A DNA stretch of 64,000 bases. Origin: Siphonodentalium dalli. Its lineage: Eukaryota > Mollusca > Scaphopoda > Gadilida > Siphonodentaliidae. The notes under the pieces are model-generated. The model was given only the letters and a program-made list of their open reading frames with translations, searched no databases and was not told where the DNA came from. Each line of letters starts with the position of its first letter. The stretch's first letter is position 1. The position numbers and the translations under genes are program-made. Of the stretch, positions 1 to 11,795 are shown one piece after another. The stretch is from assembly GCA_032622095.1 (NCBI GenBank), contig CP136064.1:173296310-173360309 (forward strand). The letters are read 5' to 3'.

Positions 1-267
1 ATAAACACAATTCTTTGACTGAGAAAATTAACCCATTCTAAGACATTGAAAAGTATTTTTTTTTAATAAAAAATTGTACAAAAAAATTCAAGAGATAAAA
101 ATCTTCAGGCAAGTTCAGGGTAGGGGTTTTAAAAGGGTCAGTAGTGAAACCCCAACCACACATATGTTCTTGTATAGGCCTAGACATTAGAATCTACATA
201 AAATTAAAAATGCTAAATATATTTTGTAATTTAAACCATAGATTGTATTTTTGGTAGGCCTTTTTCA

Positions 268-801
268 CATTTATTCCTTTATATTTGCACTGAAGCAAAA
301 ATAATTTATCATGAATTTATTTGCAAAAGTATTAAATCATTTTGGCTGCATGAAGCACAAAAACCCTGAGCATGTACCAATGCACACCTAACTGACTTCC
401 CTCAGATTCTGTAAAAGTGAGTACGTCCATATCTCATAGTATGGGTGCCATTGCATGGGTGGAGTCTCTTCTAACAGTCCATGCATGACACCGATATAAG
501 TATCTTTGACATGTTTTCATGGCCTGATTCAATTTGAGTTTAAAATAGGGAGAATCATTGTCTGTGAATTTTTATTTGAGCTTTGAACAGCACAAATATA
601 CAACTGAAATATATATTAATATGATTTACTTGCCAGCGGAAATGTGTTTGCGCATCAGCGCAAATGGCTTGAGTTTCAGAATAAATAATTTGCACTTCAG
701 CGTATGTTATTTTTGCTCATCATAACACCAATAACCAGTATTATCTGATTATTATTTGAACTTCAGTGTAAATATTTGCGCTAAAATAAAGGAATAAATT
801 T
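268..801. mobile_element. Inverted-repeat (MITE-like) element
   Basis: TTTATTCCTTTAT near 270 is mirrored by ATAAAGGAATAAAT near 785-799, and the adjoining bases (TTTGCACTGAAG on the left, CTTCAGTGTAAATATT on the right) are also inverted. The ~530-bp interior has repeated TTTGCG/CAGCG words and no coding. No target duplication was identified. Confidence 0.4.
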
Positions 802-878
802 GAAGAAAAAAAGACATCTAGCTCCCATTGATTCGGACCGTGCATCCCAGGTATAACCGCCAGGAAATCTGTAATTAC

Positions 879-1165
879 TTTGTCATTCTCTGTGCTTGAT
901 CCTGTGTTCCAGGTTTCGAAGGTTGCCCAGTTGACATTCCTCTTCCAGTCCCAGTTGCTTTACTGGTAGTGGTACCAACAGCACCTCTTGAATTTGAGCC
1001 TGTGGAAGTTGAACCTTTTGTTTCTAGAATAGGATTTTTCTGTAGAACAGTCTGTTCTGGATTTCTTCTGTTTGCTGCCTGATTGTTTGGTCTCACAGGA
1101 TTAAACGTACCTCCACGACCACGGCTGCGTGTGTAAGACGGGTTCTTTTCAAAAGTCTTACTCAT
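879..1165 (-). CDS. Possible first coding exon of an RG-rich protein (gene continues off the left edge)
   Basis: An ATG at 1165 opens 95 codons rich in Arg, Gly, Thr, Ser, Asn and Pro. They begin MSKTFEKNPSYTRSRGRGG and end near QAQRMT. The frame stops at 875-877, but a plausible splice donor (AAA|GTAATT) lies just before at 878, so the stop may be intronic. Composition is not explained by any repeat in the window and suggests a disordered, possibly RNA-binding N-terminus; that is inference. I do not recognise the family, and no second exon is visible in the remaining 870 bases, which hold an inverted-repeat element. Confidence 0.4.
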
Positions 1166-1199
1166 AATGATTCATTGATTGTGGATTTTACGGGGAAAA

Positions 1200-2150
1200 T
1201 AGGTACTTTCGGTTTCGTTACTTTTAGAGAAAAACGACGGTCTTAACTGTTTAAGTACAGTAAGTTCATGAAGGTGATATTACTCTTGGTTCACAGTGTC
1301 TTAGTATGCTGCCTAACTGACATCTATGCTTCGGTAACCATCAGAGAAAGGGAGTTTATTTTTTATTCTGGGTGTTTCAACATCGCCAGCAACAGTCCAA
1401 ATTCCTCGTATTCAATGTAAACAAACTCGCTGTCAAAGCGATATATAGAGTTACCCTTCTTGCAATGTCATTCTTTTTTCTCCGGATTCATTAAAGCGAT
1501 ATTTTATATTCAGGCCTCAAATTAATCCTGGTGTATGTCGATTTACGATCATTCATCGTTTACGAGTCATTAGAGATCGATAATTCATGACATATTTACG
1601 TAATTGTACCGTAAACAGTACTTTGAACACAGGGGTAACTTTGAACGTTTTTTTTTTTTCAAATAAAGTTTTCGATATAATAATGTCCATTTGTTATGTT
1701 TTTTATCTTTTTGTTCTGCCTTGAAATGTTTTATTTCTCATTATGTATTATATGGCCAAATGTGGTGTTTTCCTGTTTACATCATCTCATTTTGGTCACA
1801 TTCTAATATATATTGAATTAAAAATAATAAACCGTTGTATGCGTGCTGATGCAATGGTAGGCCTATGATAGCTGACTGTATGGCCTGCCTGCCCCCAAAA
1901 TTCTTAATTCTATACCTGGCTATTCATAACATTTAGTTTTCCCGACAGATCATTCAAACGTGTTTATTTATGGTCAGATTTAAATATTATATGATATTGA
2001 TTTATTATCGTAATTTTCTAAGATATTAAAATATGCATTGCACTGATAATATCAACAAGGCTGTTTTGTTTCTAATTTCTATTAATTTGTTTACTGACCA
2101 GGCATTGAGCTACAGTACGTGATTGTGCCATTATTGAAACCTAGCTATTT
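1200..2150. other. No recognisable gene
   Basis: AT-rich sequence upstream of the minus-strand exon. It could hold its 5' UTR and promoter, but I see no core-promoter motif I would defend. Confidence 0.3.
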
Positions 2151-2267
2151 GACTAGGCAATAGAAGGTTTTGACGTTGTGGGACGCTGTATACAATAAGA
2201 ACCATAAGTTGAACAGCATAAGAAATTAGTGGAAACACCTCGAGTGTCAAGTTGAGTGTCAATCAGA

Positions 2268-2284
2268 CACCCCCCCCCCCCCCA
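2268..2284 (+). repeat. Poly-C run
   Basis: About 15 consecutive C. Similar runs occur near 6494, 16592, 23481, 46892, 53191 and 57355. Confidence 0.9.
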
Positions 2285-2289
2285 ACTTT

Positions 2290-3130
2290 GGTCAAAATTT
2301 TCAACAGTTGGAAATTTCATACCTGCCAAAACATTAGTTGGAAATTTCACACCATCAATAGGTTGAAAATGTTCTTGTAGTTTGATTTTCAAAACAATTT
2401 ATTGGGGGAATTAATTGTTTTTGGACCAATATTTGTATATTTTCCTATTTTTGGTCAAAATTTTGGACTGAAATGGTCATCAGTTGGAAATTTTCCAACC
2501 TTAGGGGTGGTGACAGGTTGGAAATTTCCAACACTTGGAAAGCTTGTGTTCTGGTCCCTCCTCCGTGGGTAGTCAAAAGCTGCTAGTTAATTTAAGAAAA
2601 CAGTATTGTCATACATTTGGTCAACATTGTCATTGGAATTGTCATCAGTTGGAAATATCTCCAACCTAAGTGGGGGTGTCAGGTTTGAAATTTCCAACTC
2701 TATGAAGGCTTGATGCTAGTCTAGATGCTAGGATTTTGCGATTTTCTTGTTCAGATTAAAAAAAATTTCGCACACCGGGCCGAACCATGGTGTGTCATGG
2801 TCCCTCCTCCGTGGCCAATACAAAACTGCTAATTAGTTTAACAAAACAATATTTTACTACATTTGTGCACTGAAATGGTCGTCAGTTGGAGATTTTTCAA
2901 ACCTGAGGGGAAGTATTAGGTTTGAAATTTCCAACACCAGGAAAGCTTCAGTTCAGGCCAATCGAGATGTTAGGATTTGCGATTTTCTTGTATTGTATAG
3001 TTTTCAAATTTTTCTCACACCGGCAGCATGGTCAGCTCGGTGTGTGTGTCCTGGTCTCTTGCCCGCAACCGTGTGCATTTGTCTTGAGTTAGACCACTAG
3101 ATGTTAAGATTTATGCAATTTTTCAGGTTA
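2290..3130 (+). repeat. Degenerate ~246-bp tandem repeat, about 3 units
   Basis: TGGTCCCTCCTCCGTGG occurs at 2552 and 2798 (246 apart) and decayed near 3050. Each unit also carries GTCATCAGTTGGAAAT, TTTCCAAC and GCGATTTTCTTGT. TTGGAAATTTCCAA-type short palindromes recur throughout. Confidence 0.7.
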
Positions 3131-3139
3131 AACTATCTG

Positions 3140-4100
3140 AATGTTCTCATACCGGGAATATAGAACCATGGTTTGTGAATATATAGGATATTAGGCCTGA
3201 GTATGAAATGCACGGGGGTGCAGTTAGAATTTCGCAAGGTTGATACCCCCCACCCAACGGAGACCCTCTAGCCACGTCCCTGGTGTCAATCGACTATGTG
3301 GAGGAAAGCTTCCAAAACATAGTCTATGACCACTCATTGGAAGGAGCTTTTTCCAAAGAGGAACCATAATGGTGTGTGTTTTAAGCAAAATCTGGAAAAA
3401 AATAACAGAATGTTAGTGTGTAGCACTGTGCATATATTATAGATATGGTGTAGGTAATGGGTCACACAACGTGCATGCATGCGGACAATACAGCTAAATC
3501 AAATACATATATAGTTACTAGTATATGTTTATGATTTGGTGCAAGCTGTTTAATCAATGTCATGACTTTGAGATATGAGGAATATTATATACTCTATATA
3601 TAACAGGTTGAAAATTTTGCTTTCATGTGACACATTCGATAGCACATACGGAGTGTGAACTCAAAGTTACGTACCTGTACCCTAAACGCCAGTGTTTTTT
3701 TTCTCTCATATCCCTGAGCGATCAATGTGGGTCTATAGACATTTAAAAGACCATTTGTTATGATAAACTAATTCTTGACATGGTTTAGGAAGCATTGAGA
3801 TCTCACATATGAGCGTTTTAACAATATCGACAGAGAAACACAAAAGTGTTCAAAGTTGATGCCAAATATTCAGAATTTCTTAAGCTAATTGTTTGCATAC
3901 CAGGAAAATTAAAATGAAATATTCTCGCAATCATAATTGAGAACGCTTTTTATTATGTACGGTACCGCTTTTGGGCATTTCAAGCATGCATGGACGCTCT
4001 TTATAATTTAGAAACGATCATTGGAATGTTTGCTTGGCTGACCAAAATTCAAAATGTTCATCATAACCTTAAAAGATTATAACTTCAGACTTGAACATAT
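3140..4100. other. No recognisable gene
   Basis: AT-rich, no long ORF or repeat that I could link to the rest of the window. Confidence 0.3.
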
Positions 4101-4124
4101 AAGACTACCCCCGAATATTGACTA

Positions 4125-4351
4125 TGACTATTATATGGGTTCTTGCTTACCAGCTGCAATTACCGAATGGAACAAACAGCCGGAACTGCAAAGGTCAGCA
4201 TTACAATCGAAGACTTCAAAATGAATTCAACAGAGACAATTTACGTCCACATGCCTATTTTTATCTTAGTAAATGCCGTAAAGCTCACTTCCTTCATACC
4301 CAGTTAAGACTGATCTGCAGCCACCTGAGTTGTGACCTGACTGAAACGTAA
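4125..4351 (+). pseudogene. LINE ORF2 C-terminal fragment
   Basis: One frame gives LPAAITEWNKQP and the next gives NRDNLRPHAYFYLSKCRKA followed by HTQLRLICSHLS. This order matches the extreme C-terminus of animal non-LTR retrotransposon ORF2 proteins (W-N-K-L-P, then H-T-Q-L-R-L-N-C-S). A frameshift separates the two parts, and the usual Cys/His knuckle is missing after 4351. Confidence 0.5.
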
Positions 4352-4528
4352 TCATAAAAATCGCCCTTCTATTTATGTAGGGAACTTGAGATAACTATAT
4401 AATCGAATTTATATTTTATCTAGAGCCCAGAAGAGAACTATATGACTCCAAACCCAACGTTGCCCTATCTGAGAATACTCTATTGCGGTGATCAATAGAG
4501 CTTAGCCTTCGCGAAAACAAACAAATAT

Positions 4529-5443
4529 ATGGGGCGCCGTTCTTCTATTTATTACCTATTTAGTGATATCACTAATTCATTTTATGATATCACTAATTCG
4601 ATTATGTGATATCACTAATTCATTTTGTGATATCACAAATTATTTTGTGATATCACTAAATATTTTAAGATATCACAAATTCGAATTCTTGATATCACAA
4701 ATTGATTTTATGATATCATAAAATTGAATATGTGATATCACTAATTCATTTTGTGATATCAATAAATAGGAAATGGCATAGCTTGCCGCGCCATTCTACT
4801 ATTTATGTAACATTTTGTGATATCATAAAATCGAATTATTGATATCACTAAATGCTTACTATTTTGTGATATCACATATTCGAATTTGTGATATCACAAA
4901 ATCATTTTGTGATATCACAAATTCGAATATGTGATATCACATATTCATTTTGTGATATCACAAATTACTATGGGGCGCCGTTCTTCTATTTATTACCTAT
5001 TTAGTGATATCATAAAATCATTTTGTGATATCACTAATTCGAATTTGTGATATCACTAAATGATTTTATGATATCACAAAATCGAATATGTGATATCACA
5101 AAATAGTAGCATTTAGTGATATCACAAAATCAAATTTGTGATATCATAAATTCATTTACACGATTTAGTGATATCACAAAATATTTCATGATATCACAAA
5201 ATATTATTAGTGATGTAACTAAATAGTCATGTTTTCAGAATTAGTGATATCACAAAATGAATATGTGATATCACAAAATCGAATTTGTGATATCACTTAT
5301 TCATTTTATGATATCACAAAATCGATTTTGTGATATCACAAAATAATAAGCATTTAGTGATATCACAAAATCGATTTTGTGATATCATAAAATGAATTAG
5401 TGATATCACTAAATAGGTAATAAATAGAAGAACGGCGCCCCAT
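4529..5443. mobile_element. GATATC-palindrome element with TIRs and 8-bp TSD
   Basis: The 915-bp element starts ATGGGGCGCCGTTCTTC and ends with the inverse (GAAGAACGGCGCCCCAT). It is flanked by ACAAATAT on both sides (4521-4528 and 5444-5451), a perfect 8-bp target duplication. The inside is a chain of GTGATATCAC-type palindromes separated by AT-rich linkers; in the part measured, GATATC is at 4565, 4586, 4608, 4629, 4649 and 4669 (20-22 bp steps). An internal copy of the terminus at 4970-5005 suggests growth by nested insertion or slippage. No coding capacity. The 8-bp duplication fits hAT or P-type transposases supplied in trans, but the termini fit no family I know. Confidence 0.8.
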
Positions 5444-5571
5444 ACAAATATTTAATGCAGTACACGCATATATTATGATAACAAAAAGATTCCCACGATT
5501 CAATCACTTGTACGGATTTGGATTCCGGCCGCGTTGTGCGACAGCTAGCATGACATTCCCCACGATATATG

Positions 5572-6180
5572 CACCTGATACAGACCAATGTTACTCTGTA
5601 GTAATACAAAACTATTAGTTAAAATTCCTCAGTGATAAAGGGTATGTGGCATGCCACGCCAGCCGTTGAGGCATGCCAATATCCCATAATATGTCAAATA
5701 TAGCGAATTATCGAAATATGAAATACCACGAAAAAGCGAAATAGGAAAATACAGCGAAATTGCGGAATAAAAAATGCATCGAAATGACGAAATAGCGCGA
5801 ATTATGAAATAAGAAATTATTTTTATTAACTAAATAACGGAGATATTTGAAGAAGTGTTTTTGACGAAATAACGGGCATATTTGGAGAAGTTTTTTAAAA
5901 CCTCCCCCCAAGCCCACCCACCCAAGAGAAGAATTTTACTTATATTTCACCACAGTTGATCTATTGTGGTGTTGTTATTTCTAATACAAATCGGCGTTAT
6001 TTCGTAAATATACATTCTTTATAGAGTTATTACCCTGTGGCAATGTTACGATTTTAGCTTGTTAAAGAACATGTGGCATGCCTCAACGGCTGGCGTGGCA
6101 TGCTACATACCCTATATCACTGAGGAATTTTAACTAATAGTTTTGTATTACTACAGAGTAACATTGGTCTGTATCAGGTG
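5572..6180. mobile_element. Foldback MITE with ~110-bp TIRs
   Basis: CACCTGATACAGACCAATGT and about 90 further bases at 5572-5680 reappear inverted at 6068-6180 with a few mismatches. Each arm includes its own small palindrome (GGCATGCC...GGCATGCC). The centre contains a decayed GAAATANCG simple repeat (5715-5880) and ACGAAATAACGG words. Related core sequence lies at 11796-11925. Confidence 0.75.
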
Positions 6181-6539
6181 AGCTATCGATCTGACGATAT
6201 AGCGGGAAGATGGGACAAAGGTGCATGAAGAATGGAAACCAGGATCAGACACTTAAACGCGATTACAACAATAGCACAAGAACGTTCACGTCGTATTGGA
6301 ACGCGGTCACTCATTGCATATAACCCAACCGTTAAATATAGAAAACGGTATGTAAAGCTTGAAATGTTCTCAGGGTTTATTTTCCTGTAACGCATGCTCA
6401 AACTTGAGATCTGTATCTGACTTAATTGTTTGGTTTATATAACACTGACATATTGTCTGTTCTATACTGTTGAACATTTTGAGTAAAGACTAACCCCCCC
6501 CCCCCCCAAAAAAAAACCCGCCATCACGTCCCTACTAAT

Positions 6540-6710
6540 GTATCCTCGGACTATTGAACCCTCGGAATATATATCACACCTTCAGACTACCGAACCATCG
6601 TACTATCGAACCATTGGGCTATCGATCTGAATCTTCGTATTATCGAACCGTCGGACTATCGAACCATCGGACTATACAGAACCCTCGGACTATAGAACCC
6701 TGGTACTAAA
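6540..6710 (+). repeat. Minisatellite, ~16-18-bp units (GAACCNTCGGACTATC)
   Basis: ACTATCGAACCATCGG-type units recur at least seven times with variable spacing. The core AACC-TCGGA-TA is shared with the arrays at 17515-17630 and 18060-18120. Confidence 0.65.
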
Positions 6711-7044
6711 GCACTGTATCCGTTTCCCAATCATCACGGTCTCCAAATGTTATTTTATATTTTAATGAATGTTTCTACAATATATTTTTTTCATAGACGA
6801 TATATAGTTTTTTATATGTTGCCTGAGGAATGTAGATAAACTGCCAGCAAACACATGAAAAAGGTTGTGCCCAGAGGAAGCATGCCATGTGTGGGCCGTT
6901 AAATTCGGTACATAGATACTATAGTATTGGCTAATCTATATTAGCAGTTTACGACACATTTAGCTTGCATCATAAAACACAGAGTTGTTTCAATGATATT
7001 TATACCGTGATTTCATGCACGTAATATCACATGTGGTTACAATA

Positions 7045-7640
7045 TCATAGTGCCATACTATTTTCCACAGGCCTCTGTGCAAACGTTTTAGCGTACCTCC
7101 CGTTTTCAGTCGAATGTATCGTCAGGTCCTTAATTTTCCTCAAAATCGGAAAGATTGCAATTTGGGGTAACCTTTTATGAACTGTGCACTGATCTCCAAA
7201 TTTTGCCAACGTATAATTTGGAAGGAGGTATTGGGTAGCTTGACAAATAACGAAATATTGATATTCCGGCTTCATATGCTCTGAAACATATGAGCTGTGT
7301 TTAATATTTTTCGCACAGAAGTGAAACAAACGCTCTTTAATCCTACCATATCATGAATAGGCTAACAAGCGGTACGCTCTTTTCTGTTCCATGCCGTTCA
7401 CACGACTGTTGTTTGTTTGGAACCCGTGTTCAAAGTTGTATTTGTTATGACTTCCATACGTCTTTCTGAGACACATAATAGCCATAGTAAGACAGTTGAA
7501 GTATTTTTCGACCTATTTCTGTACTGGGAAAAATCAAAAGTGAATATTATTAGGTTTATTTTTTTACAATAATTGTTTATTCTATACAAAGGTTTAACTT
7601 CTATGTCAATTGCTATAATTCCCATAGGTGTTTATGGAGG
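7045..7640 (+). repeat. Dispersed repeat family A, copy 1
   Basis: GGAAGGAGGTATTGGGTAGC, CGGCTTCATATGCTCTGAAA and GTGTTCAAAGTTGTATTT occur here and, in the same order, at 10700-11545 and 23810-24160. Indels between copies break every reading frame, so the ORFs in it are not genes. Confidence 0.6.
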
Positions 7641-8280
7641 AGAGTTTCGCTGTATTTTGTGTAAAAAAAATCCATCGGTTGGAGGGCGCTCCCACCAATA
7701 TTACACCGTTGTGTAACCGTATTTGGCTATCCCCCTTCTCGGACAACAATGATGGTCGCTCTTGGAAACACAGAGGCGCGGTTGTATATAATGATGTGTG
7801 GCATGGGCACAAACTCAATGCAGGGTTTACCTCCCTTTATGACTTAGTAAGACCGCTGCATGCTACTGGCTATGTTTTATCCACATTTGGTGGACTTCCG
7901 CGATATTAATATATATACCAAGCTATCAGAACAACATGTTTGTCCTTATTAAGCACACAAAATATCGAACAAAATGTGTGTAATTCCGTACGGTACCTTA
8001 TGTTTGGAAAGTCCAACATTCGTGGCAAGTCAAACACAAGAGTTCTAGTTTGTTGCCGTTCTGCTAAGGAGCTGTATTTTTGACGAGTAGCTTGCGAAAA
8101 TCGTCAACTAAACTACCGCTCCAATTCTCCATTCTGCATTAAGTTTTTATTGCGGGAATCAAAGCACATAGCATAGGAAATTTGACTTCGGACGATAGGT
8201 TAGGCATTTTGGCTGGAAACCCCCGCGCTAAATATAGAAAACCACATGCAGACTAATACCCAGCCGCTCAGCCATTCAGA
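7640..8280. other. No supported gene
   Basis: A 93-codon + frame (7628-7909) and an antisense frame exist, but neither has a recognisable domain or splice context. Confidence 0.3.
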
Positions 8281-8282
8281 AA

Positions 8283-8880
8283 AGAAATACAAGAAAACCA
8301 TAGTCAGAAAAGGTAACGCCCTCGAGATCATATTATTAGGCTTATTATAGGCATATATATATATTTATTGGTTTCATGAATAATATAACCTCAGAATAAT
8401 ATAACCTCAGAATTCCGTAAAAACAACTAATGCTTAAAATTATTACAACAACTACGGCTTATCGCCGAAGGTTTCTCATTCATCACATCAACAGACGCCT
8501 CTAAATGCGGACCAATTAAAAATCTACTTAATAGGATTAAATACACAACGATACTTCGCAATACGACCTTTAGTCTACATTCCAACTGAGACATACTTCA
8601 TCAGCAATGTTAGCTGTTATACTATGCATTGTATTCCCGCAATAAAATCTTCAAGAGTGGTCCAGCCATTGTTTACACCTAAATATCGAAAGGAATTAAC
8701 GCGGTCATAAAAGTTACAAACTGCAACAATGAGACATCCGCGAAGATACATCCGCGAATACATACATCATGAAAAGAGTATAACTGGTACGCAATATATT
8801 TAGTATATATTATCACATTTGCTCCATAGCTCCACGGACGCGGCCAGATAACATTCGCAGTACACACCCTAGAGAGCGTA
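8283..8880. repeat. Dispersed repeat family B, copy 1
   Basis: It begins at the conserved terminus CAAGAAAACCATAGTCAG and continues through AGATCATATTATTAG, ACCTCAGAATTCCGT and GGAATTAACGCGGTCATA, in the same order as the copies at 12884-14360 and (inverted) 38190-38870. The family is about 600 bp long. Confidence 0.7.
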
Positions 8881-9126
8881 AGACTGATGCGCTTTGGTAG
8901 AGATTGGCAGGGGAATGCGGTGTCTCAATAGCGACCTATTTTAGCTGTTGGAACGAAATAGGCGTGACTGATCCATGGAACGTCAATGCTGTGACCTGTA
9001 CATACTCCACGCTGTGAGTAACGTTGTCCGGGTGTTCCGAGAAGCATGTGTACATCAACTACAGTTCTCATTTCAATCAATACATCAAGCTTATTATATC
9101 AAGTTTTTATGTCATTATATATTACA

Positions 9127-9743
9127 GACTAGCCGATGAGCCCGACGTTGTCCGGGCTATTCAAAAACCAAATTTCAAGTCGATAGCCGTTTCCGAGATC
9201 TGGTCTGCGCATGCGCGAAACTGGCGTCGCACGGGCTCGGCGACCCGATAAAATTCGTATCCGGGGCAAGATACATTCACATACCAAATTTCAAGTCGAT
9301 AGCTCTACCCGTTTCCGAGATCTGGTCTGCGCACACGCGAAGCTGGCGTCGCATGGGCTCGGCGACCCGATAAAATTCGTATCCGGGGCAAGATACATTC
9401 ACATACCAAATTTCAAGTCGATAGCTCCATCCGTTTCCGAGATCTGGTCTGCGCATGCGCGAAGCTGGCGTCGCACGGGCTCGGCGATCCGATAAAATTC
9501 GTATCCGGGGCAAGATACATTAACATAGCAAATTTCAAGTCGATAGCTCCACCCATTTCCGAGATCTCGGCTGCGCATGCGCGAAGCGGGCGCCGCACGG
9601 GCTCGCCAATACGACGTTGACGACCGCCTGGTCAAACTACACACACGTATCAATTTTCGTCCCGATTGGTCGAGAATCGTAGATTTGTATAAATGACATA
9701 CATACATACAGACAGACAGACAGAGGTCTTCAAAATATATAAG
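9127..9743 (+). mobile_element. Element with 122-bp internal units and ACAG tail, copy 1
   Basis: It starts ACTAGCCGATGAGCCCGAC and ends in an (ACAT)n(ACAG)n tract followed by GAGGTCTTCAAAATATATA. AAATTTCAAGTCGATAGC lies at 9170, 9286, 9408 and 9530, so the body holds four units of mostly 122 bp. Each unit contains CTGCGCATGCGCGAAGC and CGTATCCGGGGCAAGATAC. ORFs across the units are repeat translations. Related heads occur at 16330, 42070 and 42311. Confidence 0.7.
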
Positions 9744-10213
9744 AGACTAGCCGATGAGCCCGACGTTGTCCGGGCTATTCAAAAACCAAATTTCAAGTCG
9801 ATAGCTCCACCCGTTTCCGAGATCTGGTCTGCGCATGCGCGAAGCTGGCGTCGCACGGGCTCGGCGACCCGATAAAATTCGTATCCGGGGCAAGATACAT
9901 TCACATACCAAATTTCAAGTCGATAGCTCCACCCGTTTCCGAGATCTCGTCTGCGCATGCGCGAAGCTGGCGTCGCACGGGCTCGGCGACCCGATAAAAT
10001 TCGTATCCGGGGCAAGATACATTCACATAGCAAATTTCAAGTCGATAGCTCCACCCGTTTCCTATATCTCGTCTGCACATGCGCGAAGCGGGCGCCACAC
10101 GGGCTCGCCAATACGACAACGTCGACCGCCTGGTCAAACTACACACACGTACCAAGTTTCGTCCCGATCGGTCGAGAATCGTAGATTTGTATAAATGACA
10201 TACAGACAGACAT

Positions 10214-10270
<57 letters not shown>

Positions 10271-10297
10271 GGTCTTCAAAATATATATGAGATATCA
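9744..10297 (+). mobile_element. Element with 122-bp internal units and ACAG tail, copy 2
   Basis: It follows the first copy head to tail, with the same start and the same GAGGTCTTCAAAATATATA end. Units start at 9788, 9910 and 10032 (three, 122 bp apart). The (ACAG)n microsatellite is longer here (about 10200-10270). Confidence 0.7.
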
Positions 10298-10690
10298 AAT
10301 GCTTCCATGTGTGGCTGGTAATATTCCATTCTTAGGTACACCACAACCGGCATACATTATATACCACCATGCAGTGTCCAAACTAAAGAAGAACACAGCT
10401 ACATGCGCAAGGTAAAATGAAATATAAACTTGATATAATAAACTTGATGTACAGATTCATTGAGAGCCCCGCGGGTGAGTTTTGCCAAAATATTCCACGA
10501 AGGCCATTTTTCTTGGCACATCGTCAAATTATTTCGGGTAACACCACATGCGCTCTATATATGTACCAGTAGCTAGCTATAGTGGTCCGTTCCATGGACT
10601 CTGTAATTCACACAGAATATTATGCCGGATTATTCATCTCCAGTTTAAAACTGAGTCTTTTATATGTTTAAACCACCGTTTAACAGCAAA
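10298..10690. other. No recognisable gene
   Basis: Single-copy looking, AT-rich. Confidence 0.3.
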
Positions 10691-10699
10691 ACTTATAGT

Positions 10700-11545
10700 T
10701 TAAAACGGTATGGCTCATTCGAGTTTCCAACTTGTGTCTACGTAATGTGAAAGGAGATATAAATATATAAGATAAGATAGATAAAATACACGAAATACTG
10801 ATATACCGGTTGAAATTCAAGTGCTCTGAAAAATACTTGCCATGGTCATAGCCATTTCCAGCTGTTTTCAATTATCGCAAAGAAATGGAATAAACGCTCT
10901 TTATCTCAATCATATCATAAATAGACTAAAACAAAACGCTCTTTTATGTTCCATGATGTGCAAATAGCTGATTTTGTTTGGGACCAAACGTCGTGTTTAA
11001 AGGTACTCAATCCGGCCAGGTGGTCCCCATACCAGCAAGACACAACAACAACAAAATTTCTTCAAAATACGCTTTAGTTATCAGAATCGATTTATTGCAA
11101 CAAAATAATGCTAACCACTGTCAACTATGGTATCAAATTTCCCAAAACTTGTTATCAACATTTTGTTCAACGAAATATGGCCGTATTTATCATTAAAGTA
11201 TCACGAAATTTGACCGTATATTACCACTTGATTTTAGAGTTATCTATCTTCATCCGCAATTTTGCCCGAGACCCTCCGTTAAACCACGTGTTTCTGTGCC
11301 ACATATTATTACACATCTCGAGAAATAACAAACTTCAAAAATCTATATCTGATCATTCTGAGATTTGATGGGCGAATCAGATATTTCTTAACCCCGCCCG
11401 AAGCCAAAGGAATAGTAATTTAGGATCGTTTGATCGGATTGAGTACCTTTAAAGTTGTATTTTTGTATTATTTCAATGCGTCTTTCGGTGACATATACTG
11501 CTCGTAGAAAGTTTGTTCAAGTAATTATCGACCCATTTCGCTACC
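10700..11545 (+). repeat. Dispersed repeat family A, copy 2 (interrupted)
   Basis: Left part 10700-10997 and right part 11455-11545 together match family A. A TTAA-type MITE splits the copy exactly at the GTGTT/GTTGTATTT point that is intact at 24015 and 7425, giving an internal empty-site comparison. Confidence 0.65.
10999..11453. mobile_element. TTAA-type MITE, copy M1
   Basis: Termini are AGGTACTCAATCCG and the inverse CGGATTGAGTACCT, with TTAA directly outside on both sides. Copies or relatives lie at 24896-25347, 40200-40653 and 53392-53802. TTAA duplication is typical of piggyBac and Kolobok transposases; no coding is present. Confidence 0.75.
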
Positions 11546-11795
11546 GGGAACAATTCAAAAGCGATTATTCTATCTTAAATGTATTTTTGGAGCGCAAACC
11601 GCCACGTGGCTTTAAACTCGAGATCGCAGGTCCAAGTGACGCATTCGTCATCGCAGGATTAAACCGGGTCCAGTCGAACCATTGTTTAGCAGTAGTATCT
11701 CTATATCGTCGAGCAAAAACAATCGTTCTTGTCGTATGCGAACCACCGCGTTCTATCAACATGTTATGGTATTAAACGCTCTTTAAAAACACTTC

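Noticed and set aside
7628-7909. 93-codon ORF
   Set aside because: No domain, no splice context and an equally long antisense frame.
9211-10194. Overlapping ORFs on both strands
   Set aside because: Products of the 122-bp tandem units.
11455-11775. 106-codon ORF
   Set aside because: Starts in repeat family A, whose other copies have frame-breaking indels.
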